A DNA stretch of 64,000 nucleotides from Cellulophaga sp. RHA19 (GTDB taxonomy: Bacteria; Bacteroidota; Bacteroidia; Flavobacteriales; Flavobacteriaceae), in contig NZ_PHUL01000001.1 of NCBI RefSeq assembly GCF_002813425.1, positions 2,735,001 through 2,799,000 of the forward strand. The letters are read 5' to 3'. Each line of letters begins with the position of its first letter. The stretch's first letter is position 1. Shown piece after piece: positions 17,351 to 24,474 of the stretch. The translations under genes were made by a program, and so were the position numbers. Under the pieces are notes generated by a model. It was not told where the DNA came from. It did not search any database and saw only the letters and a program-made list of their open reading frames with translations.

Positions 17351-18571
17351 TTGAAAAGAAGAAATTTTGTTAAAAAGGCTACTTTAACTACTATGGCAGG
17401 TATTATTGGAGCAGATATTGTTTTTGGTTCTAAAATGCCAGAAAATTACCAACCTTTAGCCATACAAGATACAGACCCGTTTACCTTGTTTAATTTAGAT
17501 AAGGAAATGGTTGTTTTAAATGATAAACCTTGGAATATTGAAGCTAAAGCACATTTGTTAGATGAGAAAGTAACATCTAATAAAAATATGTTTATCAGAA
17601 ATAACGGAATTCCGCCAGAAGATGTAGATATATCTGCATGGACACTTACCATAGATGGCGAATCTGTACAACAGAAAAAAACTTATACTTTATCAGAATT
17701 AAAATCAAAATTTAAACAATACACTTACCAACTTACGGTAGAGTGTGGTGGTAATGGTAGGTCTGAATTTAATCCGCCAGCAAAAGGTAACCAATGGACC
17801 GTTGGTGCGGTATCTTGTGCAAGCTGGACAGGAGTTAGACTTAAAGATATACTTGATGATGTAGGTATTAAAGATTCTGCAGTTTATATTGGGTACCACG
17901 CTGCAGACTCACATATTAGTAGAGATCCTAATAAAGAGCCTATCTCTAGAGGCGTGCCTATGCATAAAGCATTGCAAGATGAAACTTTGGTTGCTTTTAA
18001 AATGAACGGTAAAGATATACCAGCAGCTCACGGTTACCCTTTACGCTTAGTTTGTGGTGGTTGGCCAGCATCTACATCTGGTAAATGGCTAAATGGTATT
18101 AGCGTAAGAAACAAAGAACATGATGGGGCTAAAATGAAAGCTCCGGCATACAGAGTGCCTAAAAACCCTGTAGCTCCAGGAGAAAAGGTTAAAGACGAGG
18201 ATATGAAAATTATAGAGTCTATGCCTGTAAAATCTTTAATTACTTACCCTAAATCTGGAGCAATGATAAATTTAGGAAAAAAACTAAACATTCGCGGACA
18301 CGCTTGGGCAGGAGAGTTAGAGGTGGTTAAAATGGAGTTTTCTATAGATTTTGGTGCTACCTGGCATACTTGTACTGTAGAAAAACCTGTAAACAGGTTA
18401 GCGTGGCAGCATTTTAATGCAGTAATCGCATTTCCAAAAAAAGGATATTATGAGGTTTGGGCTAGAGCAACAGATGTAAATAATGTAGCGCAGCCAATGC
18501 TTGTACCTGGCTGGAACCCTAAGGGGTATTTAAACAATGCTTGTCATAGAATAGCTGTAAAAGTGAAATAA
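17351..18571 (+). CDS. sulfite-oxidase-family molybdopterin oxidoreductase (SoxC/SorA-like), Tat-exported
   Basis: 406 residues. The TTG start at 17351 is chosen because it yields a twin-arginine signal (KRRNFVKKA, then a hydrophobic stretch); the next Met (residue 15) would delete it. The Mo-binding Cys lies in LTVECGGNGRSEF (Cys132), followed by the molybdopterin-domain segment HAADSHISRDPN and a C-terminal dimerisation domain (RGHAWAGELEVVKMEFSID). Family enzymes oxidise sulfite or related sulfur compounds in the periplasm and pass electrons to a cytochrome c. The coupled downstream gene (TAATG overlap) encodes such a cytochrome. Exact substrate unproven. Confidence 0.87.
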   Translation: MKRRNFVKKATLTTMAGIIGADIVFGSKMPENYQPLAIQDTDPFTLFNLDKEMVVLNDKPWNIEAKAHLLDEKVTSNKNMFIRNNGIPPEDVDISAWTLTIDGESVQQKKTYTLSELKSKFKQYTYQLTVECGGNGRSEFNPPAKGNQWTVGAVSCASWTGVRLKDILDDVGIKDSAVYIGYHAADSHISRDPNKEPISRGVPMHKALQDETLVAFKMNGKDIPAAHGYPLRLVCGGWPASTSGKWLNGISVRNKEHDGAKMKAPAYRVPKNPVAPGEKVKDEDMKIIESMPVKSLITYPKSGAMINLGKKLNIRGHAWAGELEVVKMEFSIDFGATWHTCTVEKPVNRLAWQHFNAVIAFPKKGYYEVWARATDVNNVAQPMLVPGWNPKGYLNNACHRIAVKVK

Positions 18572-19053
18572 TGAGCGAAGAAAACAAGTTTAAAAATCAG
18601 GCTAAACAAGTATATAGAATGCTTATTATGGTGTGGTGCATAGTACTTTTAGGAGTAGTATTTGCAATTTATGCGCTTGTAGACCCTAACTTATCAGCAT
18701 TTAAGACTGATGAGGAATTACAACCTGTTGTAGTAGAAAACACCATTGAAGAAGATGATTGGGACAAAATTGAAAATGGTATACACTTAAGAACAGGTTT
18801 TGTAGAGGATGAAGGGGTAATGACTGTAGTTAATAATTGTACTAGCTGCCACTCGGCCAAAATGGTTACTCAGAATAGAATGACAAAAGAGCGTTGGATA
18901 GCCACAATTAGATGGATGCAAGAAACTCAAAACCTTTGGGATTTAGGAAATAATGAAGAGATTATAGTAAACTATTTAGCCAAAAACTATGCACCCAAAA
19001 GTATGGGCAGACGTGCTAATTTAGAAAATATTGATTGGTATCAATTGAATTAG
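18571..19053 (+). CDS. membrane-anchored c-type cytochrome, electron acceptor partner
   Basis: 160 residues. One N-terminal transmembrane anchor (about 17-36) without a cleavage motif, then a periplasmic domain with a single haem site CTSCH (90-94). Met residues downstream (KMVTQNRM) could be the sixth ligand. Overlaps the molybdenum enzyme by one base, so the pair is very likely a two-subunit dehydrogenase resembling SorAB or SoxCD. Ends 35 bases before a convergent gene. Confidence 0.85.
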   Translation: MSEENKFKNQAKQVYRMLIMVWCIVLLGVVFAIYALVDPNLSAFKTDEELQPVVVENTIEEDDWDKIENGIHLRTGFVEDEGVMTVVNNCTSCHSAKMVTQNRMTKERWIATIRWMQETQNLWDLGNNEEIIVNYLAKNYAPKSMGRRANLENIDWYQLN

Positions 19054-19088
19054 CTATAGAACTAAAATGTTTGTTTGATAATAAAAAG

Positions 19089-19409
19089 TTACTCTTTTAA
19101 AAAACGTCCTAAACCTAATCTTGATAGCATCTTTTTTTCAAAAGCCCAAAAGAATTTAAACTGACCAAACAACCAACCAAAAGCAACAAGTAGTATTTGA
19201 TATATTGGAAATATGATTAATATGCGGACTGTCCAATATAAAATTGAAAAATACCAATCTGAAGGAAAAATTTCTCTTGTAAAGCCTATAAAGTCCAAAA
19301 GTGGTCTTGCAACTTTTAAAGATGAAGATCCAGTTACGGCAAATACAATAAGTATCATAACAATGGCGAAATTAGAATCTATTCCCCAACGTTGTTTTAA
19401 TTTTTCCAT
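19089..19409 (-). CDS. small membrane protein, DUF6787-like
   Basis: 106 residues. Two hydrophobic helices (about 15-38 and 54-82), a conserved-looking ITGSSS-type motif (FAVTGSSSLKVARPLLDF) and a C-terminal amphipathic segment WAFEKKMLSRLGLGRF. Proteins of this size and pattern are widespread in Flavobacteriia and appear in databases as DUF6787 or, misleadingly, as diacylglyceryl transferase; I do not see catalytic residues of the latter. A good promoter lies just upstream on the minus strand. Confidence 0.75.
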   Translation of the reverse strand: MEKLKQRWGIDSNFAIVMILIVFAVTGSSSLKVARPLLDFIGFTREIFPSDWYFSILYWTVRILIIFPIYQILLVAFGWLFGQFKFFWAFEKKMLSRLGLGRFLKE

Positions 19410-19428
19410 AGTAGCATTTAATCGATCG

Positions 19429-19459
19429 CAAATATAATAGCTTATATGCGAGGAACAAA
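19429..19459 (-). promoter_or_regulatory. promoter for the DUF6787-like gene
   Basis: On the minus strand TTTG (19459-19456), 19-base spacer, TATATTTG (19436-19429), an exact match to the Bacteroidota TTTG/TAnnTTTG arrangement. The start codon lies 19 bases past the -7 element. The -33 part falls inside the 3' end of the neighbouring gene. Confidence 0.65.
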
Positions 19460-19894
19460 ATGACCAAGACGTTGATTGTATTTTCTTTGAAAATAAATGA
19501 AGTAATTGTATAGTTTGTAGTTTACTTCATAGCCATAATCTATGTTTGCTGAATAGTTAATTTGCATTTCATATAAATTAGGGTCGTATCTAAAAGGTTG
19601 TGTAGCTCTTTGGTTCCATTCTGTTACATATAAACGGTTTCTTGTTTCTAAATAACTCTGAGAATAAAATTGCTCTGGCCTAGCAAAACTAACTAACCAG
19701 GCATTAAAACCAGGATCTATTATTATAATTTCGTATTCAGATTCTTCATCAGCAATTACAACTGATTCTCCTTCTTTCTGATTAAAAACATTTTTTTCTG
19801 CTTCTGATATAGCAACTACTTCTTTAGTGCTTGTGCAATTTGTAAATAGGATAGAGGTAAGTAGTAAGCCAATTAAATATAGTGTCTTTTTCAT
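19442..19894 (-). CDS. lipoprotein, DUF6146-like
   Basis: 150 residues from the ATG at 19894. A longer frame begins at 19945, but its first 17 residues precede a good lipoprotein signal (MKKTLYLIGLLLTSILFTNC, lipobox Cys20), so the internal Met is the start. The mature part has an acidic stretch (ADEESEYEIIIID) and an aromatic C-terminus (RYDPNLYEMQINYSANIDYGYEVNYKLYNYF split by many Tyr). Known only as a conserved Flavobacteriia family; function unknown. Confidence 0.78.
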   Translation of the reverse strand: MKKTLYLIGLLLTSILFTNCTSTKEVVAISEAEKNVFNQKEGESVVIADEESEYEIIIIDPGFNAWLVSFARPEQFYSQSYLETRNRLYVTEWNQRATQPFRYDPNLYEMQINYSANIDYGYEVNYKLYNYFIYFQRKYNQRLGHFVPRI

Positions 19895-19920
19895 AACTTC
19901 TGTATTTATTCTAATATACA

Positions 19921-19952
19921 AAAAAAAGCCACTTGATTTTTTCAAGTGGCTT
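19921..19952 (-). terminator. rho-independent terminator of the DUF937 gene
   Basis: Perfect 11-bp stem (19926-19936 with 19942-19952, arms AAGCCACTTGA/TCAAGTGGCTT), 5-base loop, followed on the minus strand by the T-run complementary to the A-run 19921-19927. It closes the minus-strand DUF937 transcript. Confidence 0.85.
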
Positions 19953-19974
19953 ATATATGTTTGTTAAAGTGTGC

Positions 19975-20616
19975 TTATTTTCCGAAAAGTCCGCCTAAAA
20001 GACCTCCAATTCCAGAACCTCCACTTTTGTTTCCGCCAAGAACCATACCTGCAACATCATCTAAAATGCTACCATCTCCGTCAGAATCTAAAAAAGACTC
20101 AATTAAAGATTGCTCTTTATTGCTGTTTTCATCACCTCCTAGTAAACCTCCTAAAAGATTTCCTATACCGTTAGACTCAACAACATTTTCATTTCTTGCT
20201 TGTTTACCTAAAACACCCATTAAAAGTGGTGCAGCAACTTTTAAAATAGTAGCAACAGTATCAGAACTTACACCAGCTTTTTGGCTTAGTGCATTTTCTA
20301 CCTGTGGTTGTTTTGCTCCTAATACGTGATTTAAAATTCCCTGACCATCGTTCATAACGTTGTCATCTACACCTCCGCCAAATAAACCACCTAGGTTATC
20401 TAAAATGCTACCATCATGCTTATTTGTTAAAGCACTCATAAGTCCTTGAGCACCTTCTGGAGTAGCTGTGTTTTTTTTCATTGCACCCATTAATAAAGGT
20501 AGTGCCATACTTAGTACACCTGCTGTTTTTTGCTCAGATTCTCCTGCTTGACCTGCAACACCTTTTATAATTTGTGAACCTATTGGGCTATTTAATAAAT
20601 CTAATAATCCTGACAT
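19975..20616 (-). CDS. DUF937 (YidB-like) glycine-rich protein
   Basis: 213 residues. Two repeats of the DUF937 unit are visible: a N-terminal one (MSGLLDLLNSPIGSQIIKG ... ALPLLMGAMKKN) and a second (NALSQKAGVSSDTVATILK ... LLMGVLGKQ), followed by a Gly-rich low-complexity tail with LLGGLLGG and SGIGGLLGGLFGK. Function of the family is unknown. The aspartate stretch LDSDGDGSILDD resembles a Ca-binding loop, but this is weak. Followed by a strong terminator. Confidence 0.82.
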   Translation of the reverse strand: MSGLLDLLNSPIGSQIIKGVAGQAGESEQKTAGVLSMALPLLMGAMKKNTATPEGAQGLMSALTNKHDGSILDNLGGLFGGGVDDNVMNDGQGILNHVLGAKQPQVENALSQKAGVSSDTVATILKVAAPLLMGVLGKQARNENVVESNGIGNLLGGLLGGDENSNKEQSLIESFLDSDGDGSILDDVAGMVLGGNKSGGSGIGGLLGGLFGK

Positions 20617-20698
20617 CTGTTTTGTTTAGTTAATGTTTAATAATGCTTCAATTTACAAAAAAAAAGAATGATATTATAGAATAACCGATAATCTGCAA

Positions 20699-21652
20699 TT
20701 ATTTAAGCAAAGTAGTAATTTTTGAGGCTAATTCTTCACCAATTCTGTCTTGTGCTTCTTTAGTTGCTGCCCCAATATGCGGAGTTAAAGAAATTTTTGG
20801 ATGCATTAATATTCTAATCTCAGGATTTGGTTCGGACTCATACACATCTAAACCAGCAAAAGCTACTTTATTTTCTTCTAAAGCATCAACTAAGGCAACT
20901 TCATCTAAAGCACCACCACGAGCAGCGTTAATAATACCAACTCCATCTTTCATTTTGTCAAAATCACTATCACCAATAGTATATCCTTTTTGTGCAGGAA
21001 CGTGAATAGTAATAAAGTCAGCTTCTTTTAAAAGCGTGTCTTTGGTAGTGTTTTTAAAGTTAAAAGAAACCGATTGCCCATCAAAAAAAGGAACAGAAAC
21101 AGTAGCTTCTTCTACTTCAGTATCATGGTAAATAACCTTCATACCTACACCAAGTGCAATTTGTGCAGTAGCCTGACCAATTTTACCAAAACCAATAATA
21201 CCAATGGTTTTTCCTCTTAACTCAACACCTTTAGCATAGGCTTTTTTAAGCTGTTTAAATTTACTATCGCCTTCTAAAGGCATAATACGGTTGGCATCAT
21301 ATAAATAACGAACACCATTATATAAATGAGCAAACACAAGTTCTGCAACAGAGGCAGATGAAGCTGCAGGTGTATTAATAACGTGTAGTCCTTTTTCTTT
21401 GGCGTAAACTACGTCAATATTGTCCATACCAACACCACCACGACCAATTAACTCTAAAGTAGGGCAGTTGTCTATAATATCTTTACCTACTTGTGTAGCG
21501 CTACGCACTAACAAACCTGCAATTTTATTTTCGTTTATGTAATTAGCAAGCTGTTCTTGTGCAACATTGGTTGTAACTACTATAAAACCAGCTTTTTCTA
21601 ATGCGTCTATACCATTTTGAGATATACCGTCGTTTGCTAATATTTTTTTCAT
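20699..21652 (-). CDS. serA: D-3-phosphoglycerate dehydrogenase (short form)
   Basis: 317 residues, the form without a C-terminal ACT regulatory domain. NAD-binding signature GKTIGIIGFGKIGQATAQ near 150, catalytic-type segments GRGGVGMDNIDV and the catalytic His in LTPHIGAATKEA near the C-terminus. Oxidises 3-phosphoglycerate, the first step of serine synthesis. Lies 26 bases downstream of serC on the minus strand, so the two enzymes are co-transcribed. A substrate assignment within the 2-hydroxyacid dehydrogenases rests on this context. Confidence 0.9.
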   Translation of the reverse strand: MKKILANDGISQNGIDALEKAGFIVVTTNVAQEQLANYINENKIAGLLVRSATQVGKDIIDNCPTLELIGRGGVGMDNIDVVYAKEKGLHVINTPAASSASVAELVFAHLYNGVRYLYDANRIMPLEGDSKFKQLKKAYAKGVELRGKTIGIIGFGKIGQATAQIALGVGMKVIYHDTEVEEATVSVPFFDGQSVSFNFKNTTKDTLLKEADFITIHVPAQKGYTIGDSDFDKMKDGVGIINAARGGALDEVALVDALEENKVAFAGLDVYESEPNPEIRILMHPKISLTPHIGAATKEAQDRIGEELASKITTLLK

Positions 21653-21678
21653 ACTTAATCTTAATTATTTATAACAGC

Positions 21679-22743
21679 TTATGCGTTTCTTTCTAAATCG
21701 CTCATAACATCTACAAGTGCACCAACACTATCTAATGATAATGCATTGTACATAGAAGCTCTATAGCCACCAATAGATCTGTGACCGTTAATACCGTTAA
21801 TGCCTGCTTCTTTACACATTGCATCAAAAGAATCTTTTAGTTTTTCATCAGTTAAAGTAAAAGTAGCATTCATATTAGAACGGTCTGCTTTATCTGCGTA
21901 TCCTTTAAATAATGGGTTTAAATCTATTTCTGAGTATAATAACTGTGCTTTTTTATTATTTATTTCTTCAATAGCATCAATACCTCCAAGGTCTTTAAGC
22001 CATTGCATAGTTAGCATAGATGTGTAAACAGCAAAAACAGGAGGAGTGTTAAACATACTGTCTTTACTAATATGTACTTGGTAGTTTAACATAGAAGGTA
22101 TTTGTCTTGTTACTTTACCAAGAATATCTTCTTTAACAACAACTAGAGTTGTACCAGCCGGACCCATATTTTTTTGTGCACCAGCGTAGATTAAATCAAA
22201 TTGAGAAAAATCTAATTTACGAGAAAATATATCAGAGCTCATATCGCAAACCATTGGAATTTTAGTTTTAGGAAACTCTTTAATTTGTGTTCCAAAAATG
22301 GTATTGTTAGAGGTAAGGTGAAAATAATCTAAATCTGCAGGAACCATATAGTTTTTTGGTATGTAGTTAAATTTTTTGTCTTTAGATGATCTTACTTCAA
22401 CTATTTCTCCAAATAATTTTGCTTCTTTAATAGCTTTGTCACTCCAAGTACCTGTATTTAAATACCCTGCTTTTGTTTCTAATAAATTATAAGCTGTCAT
22501 TAAAAACTGCATACTTGCACCACCTTGTAAAAACAATGCTTTATATCCTTTATCTGTAAGGCCTAAATGTTCTAAAGCTAAAGATTGAGCTGTTTCCATA
22601 ACAGCTACAAAATCTTTACTGCGGTGAGATATTTCTATTAAAGATAATCCTGAACCATTAAAGTCTACAACAGCTTCTGATGCTTTAAGTAATACTTCTT
22701 GTGGTAAAATACAAGGTCCTGCGCTAAAATTATGCTTTTTCAT
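21679..22743 (-). CDS. serC: phosphoserine aminotransferase
   Basis: 354 residues. PLP-binding Lys191 in YAGAQKNMGPAG; N-terminal HNFSAGPCILP, LSLIEISHRSK and C-terminal GINGHRSIGGYRASMYNALS are family hallmarks. Transaminates 3-phosphohydroxypyruvate in serine synthesis. First gene of the serC-serA pair. The 161 bases upstream contain no recognised promoter. Confidence 0.95.
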   Translation of the reverse strand: MKKHNFSAGPCILPQEVLLKASEAVVDFNGSGLSLIEISHRSKDFVAVMETAQSLALEHLGLTDKGYKALFLQGGASMQFLMTAYNLLETKAGYLNTGTWSDKAIKEAKLFGEIVEVRSSKDKKFNYIPKNYMVPADLDYFHLTSNNTIFGTQIKEFPKTKIPMVCDMSSDIFSRKLDFSQFDLIYAGAQKNMGPAGTTLVVVKEDILGKVTRQIPSMLNYQVHISKDSMFNTPPVFAVYTSMLTMQWLKDLGGIDAIEEINNKKAQLLYSEIDLNPLFKGYADKADRSNMNATFTLTDEKLKDSFDAMCKEAGINGINGHRSIGGYRASMYNALSLDSVGALVDVMSDLERNA

Positions 22744-22856
22744 TTGTATGTGTTTTGTTTGTAATTGGTTTGTTGGCCAATTAATGTTTAGAGAGATAGG
22801 TAATTAATTGTTAATTAGCAGCTTATCTCTTTATTAAAATTGTTTAAATATAAGGT

Positions 22857-22887
22857 AAAGGTCTAAATTTTATAACAATAGACCTTT
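22857..22887 (-). terminator. inverted repeat downstream of acyl-CoA reductase
   Basis: Arms AAAGGTCTA (22857-22865) and TAGACCTTT (22879-22887) with a 13-base loop, just past the stop of the minus-strand acyl-CoA reductase gene. No good T-run follows, so termination is only possible. Confidence 0.35.
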
Positions 22888-22904
22888 TAAAATTGTAATT
22901 AATT

Positions 22905-23966
22905 CTAGGATGTTTTCAACAAGAATTTAACAGTATCTATATTATCTGCATAATCTGTTAAGCTAGGTTGTTGTGTTTGCCCAAAAGCAACTTCAGTATC
23001 TAATAAGCCATTTGCAACTACGCATTGTATTTTATCTTCATCATTCTTTAATTTCTCTTTTAAGGAGTCTAAAGAGTCGTAATACTCATAAAAAACAGAA
23101 GAAATAGGTGAGGCGTAGCTTTCATCTTCTTTAATCATTAAAAAACCATTTTCTAAAATATTAAATTCGCTCATTAAATACACAGCTTTGTTATAGTCGT
23201 AGTTGTTTGCGTATTTTACGTGGTGTATAATATCTTGTTTAGGATACATTGCTTTAAAAAATGCATCAAAATCATAGCCCTTTGGAACAAATAGTTTGGA
23301 TACACTTCTGCAACCTAATCCATAATATCTAAAAATATCTTCACTAAGGTTTTCTAGTTGTTCTTTGGTTTCGTTGCCTGTTAAAACTGCAACAGAATTT
23401 CTATTTTTTCTGATAATATTTGGCTTTTTACCAAAGTAATGCTCAAAATAACGAGCAGTATTATCGCTTCCGGTAGCAATAACGGCATCAAAACCTTCTA
23501 ATTTTCCATCTACATACACAATAGAATTAGCTAGTTCTGGTAATTGTTTAATTAAGAATGAAGAAACAAAAGGTAATAGTATTTTATCGTTTGAAGATAA
23601 CTTAACTAAAGCAGTATTACCACTTAATATTGTAGCTAAAAAATCATGAAAACCAACAAGCGGAATATTACCAGCCATTATAATAGCTATGTTGCTGTTT
23701 TTTATAGAGTTTAAGTCATAAGATTTAAACCAATTGTTTAACTCTTTTTTAGTTAGTAATTTGCTCCAACTATTAATACAAAAAAGAATGTTTTCTTCTG
23801 TAAACCAACCATTGTGTAAGCTAGCTGTGTGTATTGCATCTTGTAGTTTTATAATCCACTCGTTTGTGTTTTCTTCTTGTTTTTCTGAGTTTGCATATTC
23901 GTAATAATCTGCAAACAAAGTTCCTAATTTAGAAAAAGCAACTATTCTATCTTCAAGTTTAGCCAT
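22905..23966 (-). CDS. LuxC-family acyl-CoA reductase
   Basis: 353 residues. Rossmann-like NAD(P) region (SNIAIIMAGNIPLVGFHDFL, 91-110), ATGSDNTARYFEHYFG and the conserved Cys219 in YYGLGCRSVSKLFVPKG, the position of the acyl-thioester Cys in LuxC-type reductases. LuxC reduces fatty acyl groups to aldehydes in luminous bacteria; no lux genes are present here, so the product is presumably used elsewhere. Divergent from the ferredoxin with overlapping promoters, and downstream on the same strand lie serC-serA. Role unproven. Confidence 0.82.
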   Translation of the reverse strand: MAKLEDRIVAFSKLGTLFADYYEYANSEKQEENTNEWIIKLQDAIHTASLHNGWFTEENILFCINSWSKLLTKKELNNWFKSYDLNSIKNSNIAIIMAGNIPLVGFHDFLATILSGNTALVKLSSNDKILLPFVSSFLIKQLPELANSIVYVDGKLEGFDAVIATGSDNTARYFEHYFGKKPNIIRKNRNSVAVLTGNETKEQLENLSEDIFRYYGLGCRSVSKLFVPKGYDFDAFFKAMYPKQDIIHHVKYANNYDYNKAVYLMSEFNILENGFLMIKEDESYASPISSVFYEYYDSLDSLKEKLKNDEDKIQCVVANGLLDTEVAFGQTQQPSLTDYADNIDTVKFLLKTS

Positions 23967-23970
23967 TTTA

Positions 23971-24002
23971 TTTGTATAGTGATTTAATAGGGTTTACCTT
24001 TG
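23971..24002 (+). promoter_or_regulatory. promoter for the ferredoxin gene
   Basis: TTTG (23971-23974), 20-base spacer, TACCTTTG (23995-24002): exact Bacteroidota pattern. Predicted leader about 45 bases. It overlaps the -7 element of the divergent acyl-CoA reductase promoter region. Confidence 0.65.
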
Positions 24003-24004
24003 TG

Positions 24005-24012
24005 CAAAAGTA
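24005..24012 (-). promoter_or_regulatory. -7 element for acyl-CoA reductase
   Basis: TACTTTTG on the minus strand, 38 bases before the start codon. No exact TTTG partner is seen upstream. Lies only two bases past the -7 element of the opposite promoter, so the two promoters probably compete. Confidence 0.4.
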
Positions 24013-24053
24013 GATATACTGATTAAATATCAGTCTAAAAATTGATATAAATT

Positions 24054-24407
24054 ATGGCAATAATAATAACAGACGAATGTATTAATTGTGGAGCTTGTGA
24101 GCCAGAATGTCCAAATACAGCAATATATGAAGGTGCAGACGATTGGAGATATGCAGATGGTACGTCTTTAGAAGGCACAATTGTTTTACCAAATGGTAAA
24201 GAGGTTGATGCGGAAGAGTCTCAAGAGCCTATTAGTGATGAAATTTACTATATATCTCCTGATAAATGTACGGAGTGTAAGGGTTTTCATGAAGAGCCAC
24301 AATGTGCTGCTGTTTGTCCTGTAGACTGTTGTGTACCGGATGAGGATATTGTAGAAACTGAAGAAGAATTACTAGGTAAGCAGCGTTTTATGCATCCAGA
24401 AGATTAA
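24054..24407 (+). CDS. 4Fe-4S dicluster ferredoxin
   Basis: 117 residues. First cluster ligands Cys9, Cys12, Cys15 and Cys19 ([12 protein letters not shown]); second set Cys72, Cys75, Cys84 and Cys88 ([18 protein letters not shown]), plus two extra Cys at 92-93. The CX8C spacing in the second motif is typical of the bacterial 2[4Fe-4S] ferredoxins of the YfhL/Alvin type. An insertion of about 50 residues separates the two motifs. Electron carrier in the cytoplasm; partner unknown. Followed by a strong terminator. Confidence 0.92.
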   Translation: MAIIITDECINCGACEPECPNTAIYEGADDWRYADGTSLEGTIVLPNGKEVDAEESQEPISDEIYYISPDKCTECKGFHEEPQCAAVCPVDCCVPDEDIVETEEELLGKQRFMHPED

Positions 24408-24430
24408 GATTTTAAACTTATTTAATATAA

Positions 24431-24460
24431 AAAACGAGGACTAATTGTCCTCGTTTTTTT
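24431..24460. terminator. bidirectional rho-independent terminator
   Basis: Perfect 11-bp stem (24431-24441 with 24447-24457) and a run of seven T (24454-24460) for the ferredoxin transcript; the A-run on the other side serves the convergent TonB receptor gene, whose stop is at 24475. Confidence 0.88.
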
Positions 24461-24474
24461 GTTTGTAATATTTC

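Noticed and set aside
19946..20329. 127-residue Pro/Ser-rich plus-strand frame
   Set aside because: Antisense to the Gly-rich DUF937 gene; the Pro/Ser bias is just the complement of GGN codons.
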